From assembly GCA_964348185.1 (NCBI GenBank), contig CAYGBW010000049.1, positions 1-12,870 on the forward strand: a DNA stretch of 12,870 bases, written 5' to 3'. Positions 1 to 5,817 of this stretch are shown here, one piece after another. Both the position numbers and the translations under genes were made by a program. Source of the stretch: CAYGBW01 sp964348185 (GTDB taxonomy: Bacteria > Desulfobacterota > BSN033 > WVXP01). The notes under the pieces were generated by a model. That model ran no database searches. It had not been told where the DNA came from and saw nothing but the letters and a program-made list of their open reading frames with translations. Within the stretch, counting starts at the first letter, position 1. Every line of letters begins with the position of its first letter.

Positions 1-135
1 CGGCCTGGCGGCCTCAGACAGCGGAATCTCGCCCCTTCGGGGACACTCCCTTCGCCAAGACGGGTAGCCCCAAAAACTCCGTAATGTTCGCTCCAGGGAC
101 ATTTTTCAGTGACGACTAGTTAAGGCTCCCTTCCC
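1..135. other. Noncoding stretch downstream of tilS
   Basis: No convincing gene is seen between the left window edge and the tilS stop codon. The stretch holds two small hairpins: GGCC/GGCC arms at about 2-13, and CCCC-TTC-GGGG at 32-42. Neither is followed by a T-run on the minus strand, so I do not call a terminator for tilS. On the minus strand a short open stretch ending SPKGRDSAV-stop can be read, but it has no start codon and no ribosome binding site. No start of ftsH, a common tilS neighbour in many bacteria, is visible here. Confidence 0.4.
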
Positions 136-1515
136 TCACAGATCCTGAACCTCCATGCGGATTGCTCGTTCGGTTTCGGCAGTCAACCGGACGTCATGAC
201 TGATTCGATAACCGGCCACCCAAACAATGGCATCCCCCGATAGGACCAAAGGAATCCGAGGTCGCTCCTCCTTGGGGACCTTCCAATCGATGAAACAGTC
301 CTTGATCTTTCTTGATCCGGTCATGCCGAGGGGCCTAAATCTGTCTCCCCGCCTGTAGTTTCTGACCCGGAGGGGGGGATGCATTTGCCCAGAATCCATG
401 TAAACACACCGGGTTGAGGCATCCCTCCAGTTCCATCGGTCCACAAAATCGACGACTAGCTTTCGGCCGACCTCTCGTATAGGGGTGGTCCCCGGCAATC
501 GGACAGCATAATCAAAGACAGGGGATGATGGTCCCTCCCCCTTTCCTACCATGAGGCGATCATAGATTCGTCTCGCTGTGATCCCGCCAGGGAGATGGAT
601 CACAGCGTTGGGCCGCGCGCTGAGCGCCAGATCCAGGAGGTTCAGGACATGGGTCACGCCAAGCCTCTTTTCATCCATGGCGCTGACTGACCTCACGCTC
701 TGCCTCAGAAGGCGCAATTGGAGGGCCGGATGGATGTGTCGAAACTCAGTCAGATCGAGGCTCACCCCATCCCCGTTCCACCGCGCAAGCCCGTTCCAGG
801 CTTTCTCGGCCATCGCCCTCATGTACTCGTCCTCCTGCAAAAGGACCTTCCCCATCCGGCTTAAGTTCGTTTTCAGATTGGGATTGTATTTCTCAAGGAT
901 GGGGATCAAATGGTTCCGGATCCGGTTTCTCAGATAGATTGCTTTCCGGTTTGAGCTATCCTCGACATGGGGAAGCCCTTCTGCGGTGACGTAGGCCTCG
1001 ATCCTTTCCCGTTTCACCTCGATCAGAGGATGGATGATCCATTCGTCCCGGACCGGAGGGATACCCTTGAGACCAGCCAGCCCAGCACCCCGGATGAGAC
1101 GCATGATCACGGTCTCGGCCTGATCGTCGGCCGTCTGTCCCAGGGCGACTCTATGGGCTCCGTGTTTTTGGACTAGACTGCGGAAGAACAAGAAGCGCAC
1201 CTCTCGAGCTGTCTCTTGAAGGGTCATCCCCTTTCTCTTGAAGTCCTGGACGGCCACACTTCTGATCTCACAGGGAAGGCCCCATTCCAGGGCCAGGCCC
1301 CTGACAAATTCTTCGTCTCTGCGGGACTCCTGCCCCCGGAGGTTGTGATTGAGGTGGGCCACCACAAGGGAGAGCCCGTAAGCCCACTGGATTTTATGCA
1401 ATACGGAAAGGAGGGCCACCGAGTCCATGCCTCCTGAGACCCCCACGATGACCCGATCCCCGGGTGAGAGCATCTGATATTTCTCAATGGTCTTTCGTAC
1501 CTCGTCGAGAATCAT
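136..1515 (-). CDS. tilS: tRNA(Ile)-lysidine synthetase TilS
   Basis: This cytoplasmic enzyme uses ATP and lysine to convert C34 of the CAU anticodon of tRNA-Ile2 to lysidine, switching the tRNA from Met to Ile identity and AUG to AUA reading; the family is essential in most bacteria. The N-terminal PP-loop ATP pyrophosphatase signature SGGMDS is at residues 27-32. The family stretch GQTADDQAET followed by RLIRGAGLAGLKGIPP lies at about 125-154. The C-terminal TilS domain is at about 385-445 (NYRRGDRFRPLG, then KIKDCFIDWKVPKEER). At 459 aa it is slightly longer than the E. coli enzyme (about 430), as in other two-domain TilS proteins. The ATG at 1515 has a GGTGG-like ribosome binding site about 5 nt upstream. 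The gene is divergent from the metallophosphoesterase gene and has a plausible promoter of its own at 1560-1588. No key residue appears to be missing. Confidence 0.96.
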   Translation of the reverse strand: MILDEVRKTIEKYQMLSPGDRVIVGVSGGMDSVALLSVLHKIQWAYGLSLVVAHLNHNLRGQESRRDEEFVRGLALEWGLPCEIRSVAVQDFKRKGMTLQETAREVRFLFFRSLVQKHGAHRVALGQTADDQAETVIMRLIRGAGLAGLKGIPPVRDEWIIHPLIEVKRERIEAYVTAEGLPHVEDSSNRKAIYLRNRIRNHLIPILEKYNPNLKTNLSRMGKVLLQEDEYMRAMAEKAWNGLARWNGDGVSLDLTEFRHIHPALQLRLLRQSVRSVSAMDEKRLGVTHVLNLLDLALSARPNAVIHLPGGITARRIYDRLMVGKGEGPSSPVFDYAVRLPGTTPIREVGRKLVVDFVDRWNWRDASTRCVYMDSGQMHPPLRVRNYRRGDRFRPLGMTGSRKIKDCFIDWKVPKEERPRIPLVLSGDAIVWVAGYRISHDVRLTAETERAIRMEVQDL

Positions 1516-1559
1516 TGTGCCACCCTGGGTCAGAGGCCAAACAGCCTGTTACCATTTGT

Positions 1560-1588
1560 TTTGTATCACTGGGAGACAGCAAAGGCAA
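1560..1588 (-). promoter_or_regulatory. Candidate sigma-70 promoter of tilS
   Basis: Read on the minus strand, TTGCCT (1583-1588) and TACAAA (1560-1565) are separated by exactly 17 nt. Each hexamer matches consensus at four of six positions. Transcription would start near 1553, giving a leader of about 38 nt before the tilS ATG. This is seen by eye only. Confidence 0.4.
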
Positions 1589-1812
1589 GGACCTACGGTG
1601 CCAGGCTTGTTGCGACCGTCCGGCGAAGAGGTGAGAAACCGAGATCGATGATTTCCGAAGAGACTGCTTTTCTCTGTCTCCCGCCCCATTCGGCGGATAA
1701 GTCTCTCTCTTTCCCGGATCAAATCCAGGAATTGTCCGTATGACACCACAAGCGGTTTTCTTCCCCCCACCATTTGGGTAAAATAGGGGGAGGCAACAGA
1801 AACCCTTCTCGG

Positions 1813-2517
1813 ATGAGCATCCTGACAGTGCGCGTTTTCGCAATTGGCGACCTCCATCTCTCTTCCCAAGGGAAAACCATGGACATCTTTGGCCCTCACT
1901 GGCGGAACCATCAAAGAAGACTGTTCCATGCGTGGAGGCGCACCGTTGGAGAGGAGGACCTTGTCCTTATTGCGGGAGATCTCTCGTGGGCAATCAGGCT
2001 TCAGGAGGCGATACCCGATCTCGAGCGCCTTGGAAAACTGCCTGGGACCAAGATTCTCATCCGAGGCAACCATGACTACTGGTGGTCCTCGAGAAGAAAG
2101 GTAAATTCTGTGCTTCCCGAGGGAATGATCGCTATTAACGCCAACGCCTGGACCTGCAGCGATCTGAGCATTGTTGGAACCCGGGGGTGGAATATTCCTG
2201 GAAGTTCGACCTTTGGTGTGAATGATCACAAGATCTATCTTCGCGAAGTGAACCGCCTGAGGATCGCCCTCGAGCAGGTTCCCCAAAAGGAGAGTCGTAA
2301 GACGGTGGCGATGCTCCACTACCCTCCCCTGACGAAATCGATTATTTCCTCTGGATTCACCGAGCTTCTTGAGTCCTTTCGGGTCTCGGTATGTGTCTAC
2401 GGCCACCTTCATGGAGAGGATCAAAGGGTCGCATTTCAGGGAACAAGAAACGGCGTCACCTATGTTTTTGTCGCATGTGACTATCTGGGTTTTCAACCGT
2501 GTGAGATCGTGCTATGA
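1813..2517 (+). CDS. Calcineurin-like metallophosphoesterase
   Basis: This is a predicted cytoplasmic binuclear-metal phosphohydrolase; the substrate is unknown. From the ATG at 1813 (234 aa) the metallophosphoesterase motifs come in order: GDLH at 12-15, GDLSW at 55-59, GNHD at 85-88, the metal-ligand His in MLHYPP at about 169, and GHLHG at 197-201. The set is complete, so an active enzyme is expected. A TTG start 13 codons upstream (1774) is possible, but it lies before the GGGGGAGG run at 1786-1793. That run is rather far (about 19 nt) from the ATG, so the start is not certain. A TAAAAT -10-like box at 1779-1784 lacks a good -35. The gene overlaps the next one by ATGA (2514-2517), indicating translational coupling with the CCA enzyme. 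No signal peptide or membrane segment is seen. Confidence 0.9.
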   Translation: MSILTVRVFAIGDLHLSSQGKTMDIFGPHWRNHQRRLFHAWRRTVGEEDLVLIAGDLSWAIRLQEAIPDLERLGKLPGTKILIRGNHDYWWSSRRKVNSVLPEGMIAINANAWTCSDLSIVGTRGWNIPGSSTFGVNDHKIYLREVNRLRIALEQVPQKESRKTVAMLHYPPLTKSIISSGFTELLESFRVSVCVYGHLHGEDQRVAFQGTRNGVTYVFVACDYLGFQPCEIVL

Positions 2518-3857
2518 GACAATTCTCACCCAAACGATTTTCACTGTCTCCCGAGGTTGTGGAGATCATAAAGACTCTCAAAAGAAACGGCCTACACGGC
2601 TACGTTGTGGGGGGGGCCGTGCGAGATCTCCTTCGAGGCGTTGCCGTTTCGGATTGGGATCTGGCAACAGACGGCACACCGGATCGCCTCGTTCAGATTT
2701 TCCCAAAGGTCATCCCCACGGGAATCCGTCACGGTACGGTCACGGTCCTCTGGGGGACCTCTCAATACGAATTAACAACCTTCCGGACCGATGGCGACTA
2801 CGCCTCCCAACACAGGTTGAACCGAGCAGACGTCACTCGGAACATTGAGGAGGATCTGAGGCACCGCGACTTCACGATCAACGCGATGGCCTACGACCCC
2901 CTTACAGACGCCCTGATCGATTCCTTTGGCGGGCAAAGGGATCTCAAGCGAGGAATCATTCAAGGGGTAGAGGATCCCTTGAGCCGATTCATGGAAGACG
3001 GGCTGAGACCGTACCGGGCCATCCGATTCTCTGTGACTCTCGGTTATCGAATAGAGGGGAGTACACTAAAGGCCATCTCCCAGTCTCTGGAAAAGGTGAG
3101 GGCTGCATCCTCGGAGCGGGTTCGGGATGAGATTCTAAGAATCCTGGCGGCAAAGAATCCGTCCAGTGCCTTTGAAATGATGAGAAAAACGGGTCTTCTG
3201 GCCATCGCCCTCCCTGAACTTCTCGAGGGATACCGGAAAAGGTACAGTCCCGCAAGGGACATATACCAACACCTCCTGGCGACGGTGGATGTGGCCCCTC
3301 CCCGTCCCATTCTGCGGCTTGCCTGTCTCCTTCATGACATCGGTAAAGGGAGAATGCCAAAAGGCCAGGAAATTCCGTGTGTTCATGACGGTCACGAGAA
3401 GATCAGTGCCCAGGTAACCGATGCGGTGACAAAGCGCCTGAGACTCAGCAACCATCAGAGAAAGCGCATCCATTATCTGGTTGAGAACCACGGGCTGCCG
3501 CTTCAGGCGAATTTCCACGGACCGGCTATCCGTCGATTTCTCTCCCGGATCGATCCACGATTCTTGGATGATCTCTTCATCCTTTCCATGGCCAGCAGGA
3601 AAGCCTCCGGGGCAGATCGATCAGAGATTCGCAGACTGAACGACCTCTGGAAAAGGTCCAAAAAGATCCTGGCGGCAGGGGCCCCCCTAACCGTTTCCCA
3701 GTTAGCCATTAAGGGAGATACGGTAAAGCAGATCCTCGGAATTACCGAGGGTGTCGAGATTGGCCACATTCTGACCCAGCTTTTGGACGTCGTCCTGGAA
3801 GACCCTCATAAGAACAATCCCCAGGATCTAGCCATGCTCCTCAAGAAGATGGAGTGA
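2514..3857 (+). CDS. cca: CCA-adding enzyme / poly(A) polymerase family with HD domain
   Basis: This is a class II nucleotidyltransferase that adds or repairs the 3' CCA of tRNAs, using CTP and ATP without a template; some close relatives are poly(A) polymerases. The catalytic head has GGAVRD at 33-38 and the metal-binding pair in DWDLAT (D47, D49). It also has the sugar-selecting RDFTINAMAYD at about 118-128 and the template-like motif EDGLR at 161-165. A C-terminal HD domain follows: LLHDIGKG at 272-279 (H274, D275) and further His ligands in HDGHE at about 291-295. At 447 aa it is close to HD-containing bacterial CCA enzymes (E. coli 412 aa). Sequence alone does not separate the CCA enzyme from PcnB-like enzymes or split CC-/A-adding types. 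Its ATG overlaps the stop of the upstream metallophosphoesterase gene and it lacks a strong SD of its own, so coupling is likely. The tRNA gene at 5439 already encodes CCA, which suggests a repair role. Confidence 0.92.
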   Translation: MRQFSPKRFSLSPEVVEIIKTLKRNGLHGYVVGGAVRDLLRGVAVSDWDLATDGTPDRLVQIFPKVIPTGIRHGTVTVLWGTSQYELTTFRTDGDYASQHRLNRADVTRNIEEDLRHRDFTINAMAYDPLTDALIDSFGGQRDLKRGIIQGVEDPLSRFMEDGLRPYRAIRFSVTLGYRIEGSTLKAISQSLEKVRAASSERVRDEILRILAAKNPSSAFEMMRKTGLLAIALPELLEGYRKRYSPARDIYQHLLATVDVAPPRPILRLACLLHDIGKGRMPKGQEIPCVHDGHEKISAQVTDAVTKRLRLSNHQRKRIHYLVENHGLPLQANFHGPAIRRFLSRIDPRFLDDLFILSMASRKASGADRSEIRRLNDLWKRSKKILAAGAPLTVSQLAIKGDTVKQILGITEGVEIGHILTQLLDVVLEDPHKNNPQDLAMLLKKME

Positions 3858-3892
3858 AGCTGAATCAGACACCGGACAGGGCATCCCCGCTT

Positions 3893-3910
3893 TTGGCACG
3901 ATGATTGCTT
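3893..3910 (+). promoter_or_regulatory. Sigma-54 (-24/-12) promoter upstream of the PilZ gene
   Basis: The sequence TTGGCACG-ATGA-TTGCTT matches the sigma-54 consensus TGGCACG-N4-TTGCW at every conserved base. The invariant GG (3895-3896) and GC (3907-3908) are separated by exactly 10 nt. Transcription would start near 3920, about 150 nt before the PilZ ATG at 4069. No sigma-70 promoter of comparable quality was seen for that gene. A partial inverted repeat TGCG-ATGA-CGCA lies downstream at 3935-3946. The bacterial enhancer-binding protein is not in the window. Confidence 0.75.
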
Positions 3911-4068
3911 CGCCTAAGGATATCACGCCGCTACTGCGATGACGCAACATAGAAGTCACCTGGGGTATACACGATGAGTTCCCGGGGTGAATGGTTCTTA
4001 CCTTCCGAACAAGAATGTACGGATCCTACGATTTTTCTTCATAATAATCGGATGAACTGAATAGTTGC

Positions 4069-4461
4069 ATGGCAGAGATTCGGAAAGAAAGAAGAAAGAA
4101 CCCGCGATTTGCCGTCACAAAATCTCTAATTTACAACCAAGCCAATCGCCTGGTGTCTGCCAAAACAACAGACATCGGATCGGGAGGGGCAAGGATCGTC
4201 GCCGATTTGCCCCTTCGAAAAGGCGATACCTTTGAATTCCTTGTAATCCTCGAGGGAATGGGTCTGAAGTTCAGAGGAACCATAGTCCACACGACCTCTG
4301 TGGCCGACGGTCGAGTTGTGGCAGGGATCTCCTTCGCTGAGGATTCGAGCCTTTCGCGGAGTCTTCTCGAGGACTATCTGAACAGCCACATGGATACCCT
4401 TCCAAAGGTCGATGGCCCGCTCGACCTGGATCACCTGCCCCCCTATTCTACCGAACTGTAG
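4069..4461 (+). CDS. PilZ-domain protein (probable c-di-GMP receptor)
   Basis: This is a stand-alone PilZ domain of 130 aa, a family that binds cyclic di-GMP and passes the signal to partners controlling motility, polysaccharide or adhesion. The RxxxR element is RKNPR at 9-13. The second motif reads DIGSGG at 35-40, where the usual form is [DN]xSxxG; Asp and the last Gly are kept, but the Ser at the third position is Gly. The beta-barrel continues with a GDTFEFLV strand and ends in VVAGISF at about 84-90, typical of the family. There is a short acidic tail and no other domain, signal peptide or membrane helix. The ATG lacks a clear Shine-Dalgarno. The gene is alone, after the cca operon and ahead of a convergent MaoC gene. 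The sigma-54 promoter at 3893-3910 is its likely control. c-di-GMP binding is inferred from the family, not shown. Confidence 0.85.
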   Translation: MAEIRKERRKNPRFAVTKSLIYNQANRLVSAKTTDIGSGGARIVADLPLRKGDTFEFLVILEGMGLKFRGTIVHTTSVADGRVVAGISFAEDSSLSRSLLEDYLNSHMDTLPKVDGPLDLDHLPPYSTEL

Positions 4462-4713
4462 TCGAGTAATCTCGTCCATCACCACCATGATGTTATTTCA
4501 ACGGCACACCCCAATCCTTGCCAGGAGGCTGAGGGGATTTACCCACCTTCACAGAAAGCCTCGTCCGGAAGGACGGGGATGAGTCCGAGAAGGGTATCCG
4601 CCGAAGCTTCAGCGAAGTCTGATATGCCTCAGTGGGTTCCACTGAAGCGTTGAAAAGGGCATCGGTCATAGCCCATGGCGCCTGAGATGCCCCGTGTGGA
4701 GGCACGGGGACCT
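4462..4713. other. Hairpin-rich gap between PilZ and maoC-like genes
   Basis: No supported gene is present. Three hairpins occur in a row. CCTCGTCC/GGACGGGG (4559-4566 and 4571-4578, GGAA loop) has one G-T wobble. TCAGTGG/CCACTGA is at 4629-4635 and 4639-4645. CCCCGTG/CACGGGG (4690-4696 and 4703-4709) sits just past the stop of the minus-strand hydratase gene. None has a T-run on either side, so they are not classical terminators. A 10-nt word, CTTCAGCGAA, occurs at 4607-4616 and again at 4712-4721 over the hydratase stop codon. A minus-strand ORF at 4493-4705 has no ribosome binding site or family resemblance. Confidence 0.4.
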
Positions 4714-5187
4714 TCAGCGAATTCTGTTGGTGGGATCTCCCTCGGCCAGCATCTTCGAGAGAATCTCGCGCTCCGGAACTCCGGGAACGTAACCGGTCAA
4801 AGTCGCCCGCATGACTTCAACCCCCTTCTCGTTGGTAAAAACCGCCTCAGCCCTGGCAAGATTTCGATCATTCATCGCTTTGATGATCAGCTCACAGGTC
4901 ACCCTCTCGCCGATATAGACGGGACGGAGAAAGCGGAACTCCATCTCCGACGCAAGCCAGCCCACTTGGCCCCCCAGTTCACAAATCATGCTTCCAACGA
5001 GCAGGCCGTGGCAGATGAGGGCCGGGAATTTCTTGGTCGCGGCAAACCTCTGATCATAGTGCACCGGATTGTAGTCCCGGGTAATATCTCCGAATATCGC
5101 TACATCCTTCGCTGTAAAAGTGCGGGAAAACCTAAAAATCATACCCACTTCGAGACCCTGGCTGGCCTGCCTTCTCCACTGGGACAT
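4714..5187 (-). CDS. MaoC-like (R)-specific enoyl-CoA hydratase / dehydratase
   Basis: This is a single hot-dog fold domain of 157 aa, of the PhaJ/MaoC type that hydrates enoyl-CoA to (R)-3-hydroxyacyl-CoA or the reverse in fatty-acid or polyhydroxyalkanoate metabolism. The hydratase-2 catalytic signature is visible: FGDITRDYNPVHYD near residues 32-45 (catalytic Asp in DYNPVH and the His) followed by PALICHGLL. The later strand EMEFRFLRPVYIGERV is also typical. The start is placed at the ATG at 5187 because GAGGG (5195-5199, read on the minus strand) lies 7 nt upstream; an ATG 11 codons earlier has no such site. A TACAAT -10-like hexamer at 5226-5231 has no good -35. The gene is monocistronic and converges with the PilZ gene, so context does not reveal the pathway. 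Acyl chain specificity is unknown. Confidence 0.9.
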   Translation of the reverse strand: MSQWRRQASQGLEVGMIFRFSRTFTAKDVAIFGDITRDYNPVHYDQRFAATKKFPALICHGLLVGSMICELGGQVGWLASEMEFRFLRPVYIGERVTCELIIKAMNDRNLARAEAVFTNEKGVEVMRATLTGYVPGVPEREILSKMLAEGDPTNRIR

Positions 5188-5194
5188 ACGCTCA

Positions 5195-5199
5195 CCCTC
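5195..5199 (-). promoter_or_regulatory. Ribosome binding site fixing the maoC-like start
   Basis: GAGGG on the minus strand is 7 nt before the ATG at 5187. It favours this start over an in-frame ATG at 5220, which has no SD. Confidence 0.6.
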
Positions 5200-5273
5200 T
5201 GAAAAAAGGCGTTTATGCAATACCTATTGTAACATAGACGCGTCGTCTTTGGGCCATGCCTCGGAATTGAACA

Positions 5274-5298
5274 GGTGGCCGGCTCAAAATCGGTCACC
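5274..5298. other. Hairpin upstream of the maoC-like gene
   Basis: The arms GGTGGCCG (5274-5281) and CGGTCACC (5291-5298) pair over 8 positions, with one G-T wobble in the plus-strand RNA, around a 9-nt loop. No T-run follows. Its function is unknown; it directly precedes the heptanucleotide repeat. Confidence 0.35.
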
Positions 5299-5300
5299 CC

Positions 5301-5342
5301 TTCTGACTCCTGAATTCTGATTCCTGACCGCTGATCCTTGAC
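5301..5342. repeat. Six tandem heptanucleotide repeats, consensus TYCTGAN
   Basis: Six consecutive 7-nt units can be read: TTCTGAC, TCCTGAA, TTCTGAT, TCCTGAC, CGCTGAT, CCTTGAC. The central TGA is kept in every unit at the same phase. The array lies in the noncoding gap between the maoC-like gene and the tRNA. It resembles the short tandem heptamer repeats known from cyanobacteria and other bacteria; no function is assigned. Confidence 0.7.
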
Positions 5343-5396
5343 CCCTCTCTCCGAATGGGGCGACCAGTCTTTGGGGAATCCGAGAAGCATTTCATG

Positions 5397-5425
5397 TTGA
5401 CAAATCTCCCTAATATCGATAAAAA
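5397..5425 (+). promoter_or_regulatory. Promoter of the tRNA gene
   Basis: A perfect -35 TTGACA (5397-5402) is followed after 17 nt by TAAAAA (5420-5425, four of six to TATAAT) within an AT-rich stretch. Transcription would start near 5432, a few bases before the mature tRNA 5' end at 5439, a typical arrangement for a single tRNA gene. Confidence 0.65.
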
Positions 5426-5438
5426 TATCTTTGCCTGA

Positions 5439-5515
5439 GGCGGTGTAGCTCAGTTGGTTAGAGCATGCGGCTCATATCCGCAGTGTCCGGGGTTCAAATC
5501 CCTGCACCGCCACCA
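5439..5515 (+). tRNA. tRNA with CAT anticodon, probably elongator tRNA-Met
   Basis: This is a complete 77-nt cloverleaf. The acceptor stem is GGCGGTG/CACCGCC (5439-5445 and 5505-5511), with discriminator A73 at 5512 and an encoded CCA at 5513-5515. The anticodon stem TGCGG/CCGCA encloses loop CTCATAT with anticodon CAT at 5473-5475. The T-loop is TTCAAAT. The first pair is G1-C72, so it is not the initiator, which has a 1-72 mismatch. G2-C71, C3-G70 and A73 fit MetRS recognition. The acceptor has G4-C69 and G5-C68 rather than the C4-G69/C5-G68 pairs that E. coli TilS favours, so elongator Met is preferred over lysidine-type tRNA-Ile2. The latter cannot be fully excluded, because both carry a CAT gene anticodon. 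Confidence 0.95.
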
Positions 5516-5518
5516 CTG

Positions 5519-5552
5519 AAAGAAGAGCCTGCAAAGTGCAGGCTCTTCTTTT
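5519..5552 (+). terminator. Intrinsic terminator after the tRNA
   Basis: A perfect 15-bp inverted repeat (5519-5533 with 5537-5551; core AAGAGCCTGCA/TGCAGGCTCTT) has a 3-nt AAG loop and ends in TTTT (5549-5552), starting 3 nt after the tRNA CCA. The short T-run overlaps the stem base. A-rich sequence at the left base means it could also work on the other strand. Confidence 0.85.
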
Positions 5553-5817
5553 CAGAAGGACCTCTCCCCCCTGGGTCGAACCGTCCTGTCGCCCCTGATT
5601 CTGGACTGTCCCAAATTCCTCCAAGTGGTAGATTCTCAGCCATCCGCCATACTCGACGGGTGGTGAGGCTCTTTTTGGGCGAGGGCTGGGGAGCGAGCCC
5701 TTAGGAGTTGACTTCATCGGCTAGAAAGATGCATTATACGTGGCGGGGGAGAGCCTCCCTCTGGCAAAAAACCAAAAAAGGAGAAGCCATCTTAAGAGCC
5801 TAGTCCGAAAGAACGAT
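5553..5817. other. Noncoding gap before the hydrolase gene
   Basis: No supported gene lies here; the ORFs that overlap the tRNA on both strands are artefacts. Two weak hairpins are visible: CCATCCG/CGGGTGG (5640-5646 and 5657-5663, one wobble), with TTTTT at 5672-5676, and AGGGCT/AGCCCT (5682-5687 and 5696-5701). The promoter candidate for the hydrolase gene follows. Confidence 0.4.
5708..5737 (+). promoter_or_regulatory. Candidate promoter of the glycosylglycerate hydrolase gene
   Basis: TTGACT (5708-5713) matches five of six bases of the -35 consensus. After 18 nt comes CATTAT (5732-5737), four of six to the -10. A start of transcription near 5745 would rule out the in-frame GTG at 5740 as a translation start and supports the ATG at 5818. 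Confidence 0.35.

Noticed and set aside
1549..2496. Long minus-strand ORF (315 codons) opposite the metallophosphoesterase gene
   Set aside because: The plus strand carries all metallophosphoesterase motifs in order. The antisense frame has no ribosome binding site or family resemblance over that gene.
4570..4615. Hammerhead-like core (GATGAGTCCGAGAAGG)
   Set aside because: The required CTGATGA and GAAA core boxes and the closing stems are not present.
5439..5515. tRNA as an attachment site of an integrated island carrying the glycosylglycerate genes
   Set aside because: No integrase and no second copy of the tRNA 3' end were found in the window.
5465..5717. ORFs on both strands across the tRNA and its terminator
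   Set aside because: They cover a complete cloverleaf and a perfect terminator; the minus-strand one ends in the familiar GFEPRTLRI artefact of tRNA antisense translation.
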